A stretch of DNA of 64,000 nt from Paramoeba atlantica (lineage: Eukaryota; Discosea), in NCBI GenBank assembly GCA_977017575.1, contig CDRNVI010000058.1:62001-126000 (forward strand). Reading direction: 5' to 3'. Each line of letters opens with the position of its first letter. Positions within the stretch are counted from its first letter, which is position 1. This document shows, piece after piece, positions 51,401 through 59,744 of the stretch. Under the pieces are notes generated by a model, which was given only the letters and a program-made list of their open reading frames with translations, did no database searches and was not told the DNA's origin. A program made the translations under genes and the position numbers.

Positions 51401-54066
51401 ATAGGAGTGGGTTTGCTGACCGTCTCTGTTGGCTTCGTTGTGCTTGCCACAGGTTTTGGTGCAGATGCAGCAGGTTTCGGTGGAGCGGGTATGAAGTCAT
51501 CGTCCTCATCATCACCAAAGCTGAACTGTGGCTTGGAGGCAACCTTGGATGGGATAGGAGTGGGTTTGCTGACCGTCTCCGTTGACTTCGTTGTGCTTGC
51601 TACAGGCTTTGGTGCAGATGTAGCAGGTTTCGGTGGAGCGGGTATGAAATCATCGTCCTCATCATTATCAAAGCTGAACTGTGGCTTGGAGGCAACCTTG
51701 GATGGGGTAGGAGTGGGTTTGCTGACCGTCTCTGTTGGCTTCGTTGTGCTTGCCACAGGTTTTGATGCAGATGCAGCAGGTTTCGGTGGAGCGGGTATGA
51801 AGTCATCGTCCTCATCATCATCAAAGCTGAACTGTGGCTTGGAGGCAACCTTGGATGGGGTAGGAGTGGGTTTGCTGACCGTCTCTGTTGACTTCGTTGT
51901 GCTTACCACAGGCTTTGGTGCAGATGTAGCAGGTTTCGGTGGAGCGGGTATGAAGTCGTCGTCCTCATCATCATCAAAGCTGAGCTGTGGCTTGGAGGCA
52001 ACCTTGGATGGGGTAGGAGTGGGTTTACTGACCGTCTCTGTTGACTTCGTTGTGCTTGCCACAGGTTTTGGTGCAGATGTAGCAGGTTTCGGTGGAGCGG
52101 GTATGAAATCATCGTCCTCATCAACATCAAAGCTGAGCTGTGGCTTGGAGGCAACCTTGGATGGGGTAGGAGTGGGTTTGCTGACCGTCTCTGTTGACTT
52201 CGTTGTGCTTGCTACAGGCTTTGGTGCACATGTAGCTGGTTTCGGTGGAGCGGGTATGAAATCATCGTCCTCATCATCATCAAAGCTGAGCTGTGGCTTG
52301 GAGGCAACCTTGGATGGGGTAGGAGTGGGTTTGCTGACCGTCTCTGTTGACTTCGTTGTGCTTGCTACAGGCTTTGGTGCAGATGTAGCAGGTTTCGGTG
52401 GAGCGGGTATGAAATCATCGTCCTCATCATCATCAAAGCTGAACTGTGGTTTGGAGGCAACCTTGGATGGGATAGGAGTGGGTTTGCTGACCGTCTCTGT
52501 TGGCTTCGTTGTGCTTGCCACAGGTTTTGCTGCAGATGCAACAGGTTTCGGTGGAGCGGGTATGAAGTCATCGTCCTCATCATCATCAAAGCTGAACTGT
52601 GGCTTGGAGGCAACCTTGGATGGGGTAGGAGCGGGTTTGCTGACCGTCTCTGTTGACTTCGTTGTGCTTGCCACAGGCTTTGGTGCAGATGTAGCAGGTT
52701 TCGGTGGAGCGGGTATGAAGTCATCGTCCTCATCATCATCAAAGCTGAGCTGTGGCTTGGAGGCAACCTTGGATGGGGTAGGAGTGGGTTTGCTGACCGT
52801 CTCTGTTGACTTCGTTGTGCTTGCTACAGGCTTTGGTGCAGATGTAGCAGGTTTCGGTGGAGCGGGTATGAAATCATCGTCTTCATCATCAAAGCTGAGC
52901 TGTGGCTTGGAGGTATCGTTGGCATGTGATGTATGTAATTCATGGTTTGGATTCAGTTCATTAGCTGCTGGCTGAGGTTTTTGAAGACAGACACGCGTGT
53001 GTTGGAATGCTGCTGTATGATTCGAGTGAGCTGTTTTTGAAGGAGGTGTAGTGATGTCGTTGGATTCGGGAACCATTTTCAGCTTGTTGCGTAGCGTGGA
53101 TCTGGTTGAGGTATGTAATTCATGGACAGAAGAATGGCTAGGTGATAGAGATTCTGTTTGAATGTCTGTGTTTGCGTTTGTGAGATCGTTGTGAAGGGCC
53201 TCATATAGTATGTGTTCCACGTTGATGCGTTGAATATGTGATATCTCGGCAATGTTCTCTGCGTTCCAGGTCTTTGGTGGTGTATTTAGAACGAGATTAA
53301 TGCGCCTCTCGATCAGTTCCAGAGTTTGAAGTAATTGTCCTAACCTGTTGCGTATACTTGTATTTCTTGCAAAAATATGGTTGTCGTCCTTGTAGAAAGA
53401 AAGATTGCATTGTATTTCATTTTTGCCGCGATGGGCTGTCACGTGTTCTGAGGAAGAGATGAAGAGACTGGATGCTTCCAGCAAATCGCTATCAGTTAGT
53501 ACCCCAGGAGAAGCGGCAGGTTTGCCTGCTATGCGTTCGAGATAGAGTGAACGCTCTTTAATCAGTTTGTTTACAATACGTAAAGGAGAATTGCTGCGCT
53601 CCGTAAATTTGTGATTGTATGGGGATATACCTGCAGGGTTGACACTGCGAGCTGAACACGTAGGACAATTTTTATCGTTGAACCGGTCTCTTGGAGATGC
53701 GTGATAACGATGACCGTGAATACATGTCCACCACTTTAGACTTCTATCGTTGGCATCTAGTTCGAAGAAACCGTTGACACTTATGTGAGAATCTTCAGCA
53801 CCACATTTCTTTTGCACCGCTTCAGAGAAACGCTCATTTCCGCGATATTCGCACTCTAGATCAGGCCGAACAACAGAGAGACGGATCTGCGGTTCTTTGT
53901 CACTGACTTCAGCGGTAAGCTTGTCAATCGTTGCTGAAGCACATGTTTTGATACTGTATTTACAACGTGTTTGCATTCCATAAGGGAGCGGGACACCAAA
54001 TGTCCTACATGGTCTGCAAGCCAGAAGTGTCTGTAACTTAAAAGAGAATCTCTTTCCAGCGTACAT
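45490..54066 (-). CDS. Giant repeat protein with N-terminal treble-clef zinc finger (2858 aa)
   Basis: One unbroken frame. The N terminus (MYAGKRFSFKLQTLLACRPC…) is basic and may be a mitochondrial presequence. A treble-clef-type finger follows: WWTCIHGHRYHASPRDRF…CPTC (C115, H119, C134, C137). After a ~240-residue linker come 33 tandem repeats of 50-51 residues (about 385-2058), each an acidic box SFDDDEDDDFIPAPPKP plus a basic Pro/Ser/Thr/Lys half (VASTTK…TVSKPTPTPSKVAS). Then a conserved-looking helical segment (about 2130-2230) and a second, Arg/Lys-rich set of ~31-residue repeats with RPQKRESYSKVQNFA (about 2425-2682). Function unknown; a flexible polyampholyte scaffold is my guess. Repeat number may be misassembled. 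Confidence 0.85.
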   Translation of the reverse strand: MYAGKRFSFKLQTLLACRPCRTFGVPLPYGMQTRCKYSIKTCASATIDKLTAEVSDKEPQIRLSVVRPDLECEYRGNERFSEAVQKKCGAEDSHISVNGFFELDANDRSLKWWTCIHGHRYHASPRDRFNDKNCPTCSARSVNPAGISPYNHKFTERSNSPLRIVNKLIKERSLYLERIAGKPAASPGVLTDSDLLEASSLFISSSEHVTAHRGKNEIQCNLSFYKDDNHIFARNTSIRNRLGQLLQTLELIERRINLVLNTPPKTWNAENIAEISHIQRINVEHILYEALHNDLTNANTDIQTESLSPSHSSVHELHTSTRSTLRNKLKMVPESNDITTPPSKTAHSNHTAAFQHTRVCLQKPQPAANELNPNHELHTSHANDTSKPQLSFDDEDDDFIPAPPKPATSAPKPVASTTKSTETVSKPTPTPSKVASKPQLSFDDDEDDDFIPAPPKPATSAPKPVASTTKSTETVSKPAPTPSKVASKPQFSFDDDEDDDFIPAPPKPVASAAKPVASTTKPTETVSKPTPIPSKVASKPQFSFDDDEDDDFIPAPPKPATSAPKPVASTTKSTETVSKPTPTPSKVASKPQLSFDDDEDDDFIPAPPKPATCAPKPVASTTKSTETVSKPTPTPSKVASKPQLSFDVDEDDDFIPAPPKPATSAPKPVASTTKSTETVSKPTPTPSKVASKPQLSFDDDEDDDFIPAPPKPATSAPKPVVSTTKSTETVSKPTPTPSKVASKPQFSFDDDEDDDFIPAPPKPAASASKPVASTTKPTETVSKPTPTPSKVASKPQFSFDNDEDDDFIPAPPKPATSAPKPVASTTKSTETVSKPTPIPSKVASKPQFSFGDDEDDDFIPAPPKPAASAPKPVASTTKPTETVSKPTPIPSKVASKPQFSFGDDEDDDFIPAPPKPAASAPKPVASTTKPTETVSKPTPTSSKVASKPQFSFDDDEDDDFIPAPPKPVASALKPVASTTKPTETVSKPTPIPSKVASKPQFSFDDDEDDDFIPAPPKPAASVPKPVASTTKSTETVSKPTPTPSKVASKPQFSFDDEDDDFIPAPPKPVASAPKPVASTAKPTETVSKPTPTSSKVASKPQLSFDDDEDDDFIPAPPKPATSAPKPVASTTKPTETVSKPTPAPSKVASKPQFSFDDDEDDDFIPAPPKPVASAPKPVASTAKPTETVSKPTPTSSKVASKPQLSFDDDEDDDFIPAPPKPAASAPKPVASTTKSTETVSKPTPTPSKVASKPQLNFDDDEDDDFIPAPPKPAASAPKPVASTTKPTETVSKPAPTPSKVASKPQLNFDDDEDDDFIPAPPKPATSAPKPVASTTKSTETVSKPTPIPSKVASKPQLSFDDEDDDFIPAPPKPATSAPKPVASTTKPTETVSKPAPTPSKVASKPQLSFDDEEDDDFIPAPPKPATSAPKPVASTTKSTETVSKPTPTPSKVASKPQLNFDDDEDDDFIPAPPKPAASAPKPVASTTKPTETVSKPAPTPSKVASKPQLNFDDDEDDDFIPAPPKPATSAPKPVASTTKSTETVSKPTPIPSKVASKPQLSFDDEDDDFIPAPPKPATSAPKPVASTTKSTETVSKPTPTPSKVASKPQSSFDDDEDDDFIPAPPKPATSAPKPVASTTKSTETVSKPTPIPSKVASKPQSSFDDDEDDDFIPAPPKPATSAPKPVASTTKSTETVSKPTPIPSKVASKPQLSFDDDEDDDFIPAPPKPAASAPKPVASTTKSTETVSKPTPIPSKVASKPQLSFDDDEDDDFIPAPPKPAASAPKPVASTTKRGETVSKPTPTPSKVASKPQFSFDDDEDDDFIPAPPKPATSVPKPGASTAMPTETVSKPTPAPSKFASKPQLSFDDEDDDFIPAPPKPATSAPKPVASTTKSTETVSKPTPTPSKVASKPQFNFDDDEDDDFIPAPPKPATSVPKPGASTAMPTETVSKPTPTSSKVASKPQLSFDDEDDDFIPAPPKPSVSVPKPVASTRKPGETVSKPTPTPSKVASKPQFNFDDDEDDDFIPAPPKPAASAPKPVASTTKPTGSVSKPTPTPSKVVSMVESVEVDLDDEPQSLSLDSSGSTKLTCQSERVKSHPPGTISDNVLPVLETSSGDTTLGVAAKEKSETDTGKRAVVDSRSVEVENVREKSANESNGNPNCENLLIVLTALLGNKNTSLSDVEKSEICRVLTLVLGVSLIAGSSTRGSLLKHMHVPKLFEIFRKCNVACTSEVSSLIQMVSLLYTGAKHSCKKGNVKTVSKAPRKKYLANEQNVPKSGMGEKLNVKQIVARGTLRSTKSDGIPKTSSRVDRRQSKAKPLPHGLTESRGISRTSYRVDRNHTKAKSIPHRKSVTLSTSVPRNEVGKICKKKYVGLSEKGEEKSPLRSFISPIAGLLPLRLKQKSKISSSNSPGSLKYQKVASIQPQRKEFYPKMQSFSRARGSDIGTKNRQFSTGPQKRESYSKVQNFASPAQSQIGIESRQPSIRPQKKAFYPEVQNFAIPRQTQIGAEHKQSSTQPQKKESYSKMQNSALSRQSLIGIENRQSSTRPQKRESYSKVQNFASPAQSQIGTRNKKASARPQRKEFYPMMQSFPRARELHIGTEDRQSNIRPQKKAFYSEVQNLAMLRQSQIGTKHKKASAQPLKKESYSKMQNSALSRQSLTGIEKRQSRTRPQKRKSYSKVQNYTSSRQSHIGIKEKTIGNALLRKRDVLEPGPFSFGNSESHKAIKENLRISGKQKQSTAQRSFLRPNETVGKSRQILLSRVSGKTDVTSPHRLQIVESNVQKGLSSKSRDPKIDSRKESRRISHKILVQHESLSRNPERRIPVFTNHSTRKMCKEKTVNYRHKTPTCMHDLSFD
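46020..46790 (-). repeat. Tandem ~93-bp coding repeats, C-terminal region of the giant protein
   Basis: About eight degenerate units of ~31 residues with the core PQK(R/K)xxYxxVQNFAxxRQ and SQIGIE/TQIGAE. They are older and more diverged than the 152-bp set, and basic where the others are acidic. Confidence 0.8.
47890..52910 (-). repeat. 33 tandem ~152-bp coding repeats
   Basis: The unit is 153 or 150 bp (one Asp codon more or less in the DDDEDDD run) and is over 90% alike across most copies. Higher-order pairing is visible: some neighbouring units are near identical (for example the two with SFGDDEDDD, and alternating SNFDDD/TSAPK blocks), pointing to recent unequal exchange. All length changes are in whole codons, as expected under selection for an open frame. 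Confidence 0.95.
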
Positions 54067-54619
54067 TTGCCCTCCAGTACTATATCGAAATAGAACTTAG
54101 AAGATATGGAAACAGAAGACTTCTGGAAACTTATTAAAAACGTGCATAGTATTCAGTATTTTTCAGATTTCATGTAACTCAAATGTTGAGTACAGGTATT
54201 CTCCACCGGAAAGAAAAGATAAAAGGCAACGGGATTATTACACTTATCTTACAGTGTAAATATTTTAACCTTTTGAACTAACGCTCTACAGCTAAAATTG
54301 CACAGAATTCCACCATTAAGTAAGGTGTTAAGGACAGGTGGCAAAAAGTTCATGGTGAAGGGATTATTTTTCTAGCACTTATTTCACATATTGACAATAC
54401 TAAATAAAAAAGTAGCTTCTGATAATATAAAAAGATTCAAAAACTTTCTCAAAAGACGAGATTCGAGGTGGTATCTTTTGCTCGTGTACCAATGTATCGA
54501 AAAATGGAAATCTATCGTACTGTATGAAACGGACCTACCTGAGGGCTCCATATACATGTAGAATCTAACTGTTTTGTAGCATTATGGATTCACTAAAACC
54601 GTTCTTCGCCAGAACTAGT
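54067..54619. other. Intergenic stretch upstream of the giant repeat protein
   Basis: AT-rich, 550 bases. No repeat, RNA or ORF recognised. Confidence 0.4.
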
Positions 54620-55579
54620 TCAAATGTTGGAAGAAAATCTTTTATTACCTCCTTCCAGCGGATGGACTTCTACTTTCTGTTCGTTTCCCTCTGAAACTGC
54701 TGCTGGCGGGGCTCGATATGACTTTTTCCACTCTTCGAAACTTTTGGAACGGGTAGGAAAATCTTTTCTCGGAGTTTGAGTTCCTCGTGTTGTTCCCGAG
54801 TACGCATCTTCACCGCCATGCTTCTCGTGTCTCCGGTGACTGTTTGGACTGCTAGGGGCCGTGCGAGGCCGGGATACTTCCCCAATGCGTGAGGCGTACA
54901 CTTTGAGAGCTCCCGTAAGTTCATCGATAGTTTGAATTTGTATTCTATTTTGTGAAGCCAACGCTGCTATTTCCTGCTCTCGTTTTGCCAAATCTGAATC
55001 CCATTTCTCTTCGAAGCGGTGCACGGCTCTTTCAAGAGCTTCAGTGATTTCCGCGTTGGCAGCTAACATTTTCTCAATTTTGCGCTGTAGTGCGCGACGT
55101 CGCGCAGAAGTGTAATAAATATAAAGTGAGACGATTACGAAAAGAGCAAAACCAAAAATATTGACAGAGCCAAGATTCCGCATCTGTTCGCGAGTCGAAT
55201 CTATGAAACTTTCCGCATATTGAGAAAAAACGGCGGTCGATCCCAATGCTCCGTCATTGCATTCTTCAGAAGTGCCTCCTATCTCGTCAGAACTGCGTTT
55301 TGTATTGTCATTCGCCTCCTTATCAACTTTTCGTTCAGCGAATTTCTTTTTCCCCGAGGTAGTTTCCTTTTCGAAATCTGCTGCGGGTGTCTTAGATTCA
55401 TGAATCTTGTCAGGTTTGGAATGTACAGGGCCGGTCGCATACCAACGTGTCGAACCGCCCTGCAAGTTGGAAACACATGAGAAAGGTAGGGCCAATCTGT
55501 AGTGGACTTGACAACGCATCTTGCGCAACAAGACGCTTACGTCTCGGATCCCACCCAATTTGCGCGGAAAATGCTGCAT
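54620..55579 (-). CDS. Single-pass membrane protein with coiled coil, likely mitochondrial
   Basis: 319 codons from MQHFPRKLGGIRDVSVLLRK; the frame is open 50 codons further upstream but that part is a hydrophobic AT-rich stretch. The next Met, 20 codons on (MRCQVHYRLALPF), is an alternative start. The N terminus is Arg-rich and ends STRWYATG, a typical mitochondrial processing region. One membrane span IFGFALFVIVSLYIYYTSA is followed by a coiled coil (LQRKIEKMLAANAEITEALE…) and a Ser/Arg-rich tail. I do not recognise the family; an inner-membrane scaffold is possible. Confidence 0.65.
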   Translation of the reverse strand: MQHFPRKLGGIRDVSVLLRKMRCQVHYRLALPFSCVSNLQGGSTRWYATGPVHSKPDKIHESKTPAADFEKETTSGKKKFAERKVDKEANDNTKRSSDEIGGTSEECNDGALGSTAVFSQYAESFIDSTREQMRNLGSVNIFGFALFVIVSLYIYYTSARRRALQRKIEKMLAANAEITEALERAVHRFEEKWDSDLAKREQEIAALASQNRIQIQTIDELTGALKVYASRIGEVSRPRTAPSSPNSHRRHEKHGGEDAYSGTTRGTQTPRKDFPTRSKSFEEWKKSYRAPPAAVSEGNEQKVEVHPLEGGNKRFSSNI

Positions 55580-55900
55580 TTGTAAATAGTGACTGGTTTT
55601 ATGTGATAAAAGAGTCCTATGAAATATGAAACCAGATGTTTGAAACAAAATTTTGACGACGGGATTAAAGAATAGGATAAACATTGTATCGACCATGATC
55701 AAACTGTACGCGTGTGCGTTGATGATCATATATTCGGCTTCCAGCTACTTAGCACAACCCAAACAGTGATGCTCTCAGTGCAACAAATTAACAGAGACGT
55801 TTTGTATCCCCCAGAGAACTGGGTAGTGTGCAAAATCCTTTGCTACACTATATTGCTCTTTGACTGAAAACTTACATGTTCTAGATCACTACACAACATA

Positions 55901-56447
55901 CTCCCCCTCTCATTATTTTCTATAAATATAAATTATAACAAAACTTAAAATAGATATTTAGATTTATAATTATAAAAATTAATGAGAGAGGGTAGGTGGA
56001 AGGAGGGTGATATACAACACTTTAGATGATAGGATGAACCAATTTGTTTCGCCGTAAGGATAGATTGCGGGTAAGCGGGGATGATAATTATGAGATGTTA
56101 ACTATAAATATTTGCTTAAGCGCCAATAGAGTAATGAAGGGAGGGCTAATGTACAAAAGACGGATCTGTACTTTCTGGAGAAAATTCTTTCGGTCCCTTC
56201 GTCTCCACAAACGTGATTATGCGCTGATTTCTACGAATTTCTTCGTGATCAGCGATGCGCTGCGGGGAAAAATAAAAGCCAAGCCCGTTGTCCGAAGTGC
56301 GGTCCAAACGTTTCGGGGATATAGAAATAATGTACTTTAGAAAACCTTAAAAGGATGACTCGGAACAAAATTATAAAGTTTTGCAGAAATATAAATTTTT
56401 GCAAAAAAATACCAAAGGTCATTTACGAAAATTAATGAGAGGGGGAG
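55901..56447. mobile_element. 547-bp TIR element with TA duplication
   Basis: The left end CTCCCCCTCTCATTATTTTC and the inverted right end GAAAATTAATGAGAGGGGGAG pair over about 20 bp, with TA outside both (55899-55900, 56448-56449). A third, internal copy of the end (TTAATGAGAGAGGG, about 55979-55992, followed by TA) would by itself close a 92-bp mini-element. A 98-codon plus frame (56044-56340) has no recognisable domain. The outer flanks carry an imperfect ~21-bp direct repeat (TACATGTTCTA…ACTACA). Confidence 0.75.
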
Positions 56448-56472
56448 TACATGTTCTACATTACTACAAGAA

Positions 56473-57915
56473 CTACCATTCCATCCCCTGTATTCGCATA
56501 GGATATCGTTTCTGAGAGGAGTCCAATTGAATAGGACCAACACTACAAAAGAACGAGGGGGAACGTTCACTTTCAGATTCAACAGATGCATTCTGTTTAT
56601 CTGAGTGCAGCCGATCCGTTGAATTCAAATTCGTACTTGTACTCAGTTTAAGTAATCCTCGAACAATCGGTGCAGTGTCCGGAGTACTAACCGTTGATTC
56701 AAAGAAAAAATGAGGGTTCTCAGAAGTACATTGAATAGGTGTACCCAAAGGACCACAATTCGTCACTTTTCGTAACGACTCTGCGCCTGGTTCATACAAG
56801 AAAAGATGGAATTCGTCTACCTGAGCCCAATCTGATAAATTTTCAGCGGGTGACGGAGATTTACTCTCTTCCAACGGTGTGTTAGAGGCACCTTTCAGTC
56901 CGTGAAATTCGAATTTCAGACAAAATCGATATCGAAATTGAACCGCATCCGAATCGCTGTGAATACATTTTCCCTGGAATAATATGTTCACCCATGTATT
57001 CGTAGATGCGGAACTTTCCATTTTCAATATTTTCAGATCTTCGCAGCGCTGCTCCAAACTTGTTTCGAACGTTAAACCTTGAGAAGAGTCAGACTTTGTA
57101 ATGACTTGTCCCGACCCCAAGTCTACATTTTTCTCATGAATAAAATCTTTTCCATTGCAAAACGCATCCACAAATGGCATAGTGTCCATCGAAACAGATC
57201 TCTCGAATGCAGGAAATCTTCGCAGACCGCCATGGGGTGTACTTGAGGCACCGCAGTGTTCGATATTTGCACTCGTAGAGCTCTTGGCTACATCTCTGAA
57301 ATTTTTGTATGAATTGATGATACCGATTGATGATGATTGGGAGGGGTTGCGGGATCCAGCCGTGACTGGAGATTGGCTTTGTGCTTTTGTGCCACAATCC
57401 GAGGCGTCTGACTCAGCCGCCTTTTTAGTGAAGAGAGTTGCTGGTGTGGGGGGAAAAGTAGTTTCGACGTTGTCAAAGAATTTCATGTCGTGAAATTGCT
57501 TGGCCAGCCAAATGGATTTTCGAACCTTCATGCTTGTATCTGTGAGATTACTGTTGAGAGAACTCACGAATTCTGCTCTAAAAGCGTCGCGCAGCACTTT
57601 TTCAGCTGTAGAAGAAGAAAATCCATCCTTTAAAACTTTCTTTTGGTCGAATGGTGTGCTACCCTCACACGATTGCGAGCCGTTATTAGAAGAATGTATT
57701 ATTTGTGATTCACGATCAAGAATACGTAAAGCAATGGTGGAGATGCATGGGTTTCGGCCTACCAGGGTCTCTATCATAGCTAGAGATCTGACCCCGATGT
57801 TGCTTGACGCCTTAATAAGAGATCGATACAATGAGCATGTCAAAGATCTGTCAAAGGGACTGCTTTGCGCCAGTTCACTATTGCGCCTCTTTGAACCGAG
57901 GAATAAGATGCTCAT
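56473..57915 (-). CDS. Unidentified 480-residue protein
   Basis: One clean frame from MSILFLGSKRRNSEL. The N-terminal 150 residues look helical (LYRSLIKASSNIGVRSL, KVLRDAFRAEFVSSLNSNL); the middle is Ser-rich and low in order; the C-terminal third has beta-like segments (TWVNILFQGKCIHS, FRYRFCLKFEFHGL, DEFHLFLYEPG, PHFFFESTV) that could form a small beta domain. I cannot assign a family. The stop lies 24 bases from a TIR element. Confidence 0.6.
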   Translation of the reverse strand: MSILFLGSKRRNSELAQSSPFDRSLTCSLYRSLIKASSNIGVRSLAMIETLVGRNPCISTIALRILDRESQIIHSSNNGSQSCEGSTPFDQKKVLKDGFSSSTAEKVLRDAFRAEFVSSLNSNLTDTSMKVRKSIWLAKQFHDMKFFDNVETTFPPTPATLFTKKAAESDASDCGTKAQSQSPVTAGSRNPSQSSSIGIINSYKNFRDVAKSSTSANIEHCGASSTPHGGLRRFPAFERSVSMDTMPFVDAFCNGKDFIHEKNVDLGSGQVITKSDSSQGLTFETSLEQRCEDLKILKMESSASTNTWVNILFQGKCIHSDSDAVQFRYRFCLKFEFHGLKGASNTPLEESKSPSPAENLSDWAQVDEFHLFLYEPGAESLRKVTNCGPLGTPIQCTSENPHFFFESTVSTPDTAPIVRGLLKLSTSTNLNSTDRLHSDKQNASVESESERSPSFFCSVGPIQLDSSQKRYPMRIQGMEW

Positions 57916-58142
57916 CGTATTTCTAAGGATGAACTCTTCGCGAATGCAGCTTAATGGTTTCCCGCAAGGCGTTAGTATTTCTTAGAAATGTCGCTAATAC
58001 TTCATATGTAACTGCAATATATTTCGCATTAAAAAAGGACTATTCCATAGGTGTATACTTTCTTCTTTTCCAAGATCATTCAACTAACACCAATAATAAT
58101 GAGAAAACAATTTTCTCTTTTAGTTATCAACATTTTCTTTTT

Positions 58143-59363
58143 TTATCGCATTGCCTTCTGCATTGAGTATTTTTCTAATCTGCATTCGGAAAGCAGCTGA
58201 AATATCCAGCTCCAAGTAACATCATCTAAATTTGTGTTGTTACGCGGGCACATGTTCAAAAGAGAAAGAACTTCGTTCATGAATGCAGAAGAGTAGGGAG
58301 GTGCGACAACGCGAGATAAAGCCCGAATAAAAGTAAAGAGCATAGAAGAATGTGTTTCCTCACTACATAACTGACCGACAAATAGAAGAACAGGAATGGT
58401 AAGACATCGTATTCGAAGTAGTACTAGAAGAGCCTGAAGTACAACATCCGTAAAAAGAAAGGCAGTGACGTCCACATTGAGAACATAATAAAACAGCGTA
58501 TGGTATTGTCGAGCGGAAGTCAACCAATACATGACACGCTCTTGTGCATCGCGTTTAAGAAAGCTAGTGCTGTATATAGTCGGGAATGAACTTTCCGAAC
58601 AAGTAAGCATCCTTGATAAGGAGGAAACAGCGGGCAATGCGGATTCTCCCCAACAATTCAAAATGAGCTGAAGGTGCAGACGATCACAAGCTAGCCACGA
58701 GTCTTCTTCAGAACTCTTGTACGTGGACATGTATTGTTCTACGGAATTCTCCTTAATGGTTTCGTTAGCAGCTAATGTTGAATAAAGAAAGGCCTCTGTA
58801 CCTTCATGTGACTCTTTGGAGGTGATGAAAGGAAATACGGATTCCATGTACGATCGTCGTATGATGTGACCAGAACATAGTCCATGGGTTCTATTTTTCA
58901 ATTTTTGAGAGACAAGACAACATGTTCTTACTTCGTCAATTTCAATCGTAGAACCACTTTGCAAACAGTTTTGTAGATGAAGGAGAAAAACGAATTCATT
59001 GCCATAACAGGCTTGCGTAGCAACTGCGGCGTCTGCAAAAAATGAGACACTCTCTTTTCCCCCCTTGATAATGTTTGTGGACCTATCGTAAATAGAGAGC
59101 AAGCGACATAATAATTCCCCTAAAACCGTGTCACCATATTTCATATAGAAATTCTGCAAAGGTCGCGGAAGCGGTAGTTCTAATATTTCACTCAAAAAGG
59201 ATACAGTTTGTTCGCAGGCTTCGTCCGAAAAACTCGGCAAGCTCAGGATAGAGTTTAGGCTGTAGAATGCGGACTCTAAAAGAAACTCTGACAGATGTTC
59301 GTCCATCGAGTAAGCAGGTACCAGCTTCTGATCTTCTTGGACATCTTCCATCCTGTCACGCAA
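58143..59363 (-). CDS. Unidentified alpha-helical protein
   Basis: 406 codons from MRDRMEDVQEDQK (Met5 is an alternative). It is predicted by eye to be mostly helical with many Leu/Ser/Cys-rich amphipathic segments (FLLESAFYSLNSILSLP, VLQALLVLLRIRCLTIPVLL), like a HEAT/ARM-type solenoid. No catalytic motif, signal peptide or clear family. Confidence 0.6.
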   Translation of the reverse strand: MRDRMEDVQEDQKLVPAYSMDEHLSEFLLESAFYSLNSILSLPSFSDEACEQTVSFLSEILELPLPRPLQNFYMKYGDTVLGELLCRLLSIYDRSTNIIKGGKESVSFFADAAVATQACYGNEFVFLLHLQNCLQSGSTIEIDEVRTCCLVSQKLKNRTHGLCSGHIIRRSYMESVFPFITSKESHEGTEAFLYSTLAANETIKENSVEQYMSTYKSSEEDSWLACDRLHLQLILNCWGESALPAVSSLSRMLTCSESSFPTIYSTSFLKRDAQERVMYWLTSARQYHTLFYYVLNVDVTAFLFTDVVLQALLVLLRIRCLTIPVLLFVGQLCSEETHSSMLFTFIRALSRVVAPPYSSAFMNEVLSLLNMCPRNNTNLDDVTWSWIFQLLSECRLEKYSMQKAMR

Positions 59364-59448
59364 AAAATGGCTATCTCTCTACGGGTACATTACGAAGAAA
59401 AATATTTCTTGTATGAGAAGCAAAAAAAAACAAGAATGAAGAGTACTA

Positions 59449-59744
59449 CTATCCCCCCCTATTTAATAGGGCTACGTGCGACCCCCCTTTAATAGGGCCA
59501 TTTTGACTGGAAGGCCAAAATATATTTCAGGGAAGGCCAAAAAGTTTGTCGAATCCGCAGCTAAGCGGCGGATTTTTTTTCCGTGTCCGCTCCAGCAACA
59601 AAAAGTGTAACAAAAGGGAGCAGGACCTTGTTTAACAACGAAAAAAAAGCGCCGATTTTTCTCCCTCATATTATTTTCCATTTACCCTCCCTTTAAAAGG
59701 GCATTTTGCCCAAAGTCGGTGTCCTATTAAATAGGGGGGAATAG
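59449..59744. mobile_element. 296-bp C-run TIR element (MITE)
   Basis: The left end CTATCCCCCCCTATTTAATA and inverted right end CTATTCCCCCCTATTTAATA match over about 25 bp, each with an inner CCCTTTAAAAGGG/CCCTTTAATAGGG motif. TA precedes the left end; TG follows the right (one mutated base). A GC-rich palindrome CCGCAGCTAAGCGG lies inside. End architecture (C-run, TTTAA, doubled inner motif, GC palindrome) parallels the pogo-like element at 20080, suggesting a related family. Confidence 0.75.
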
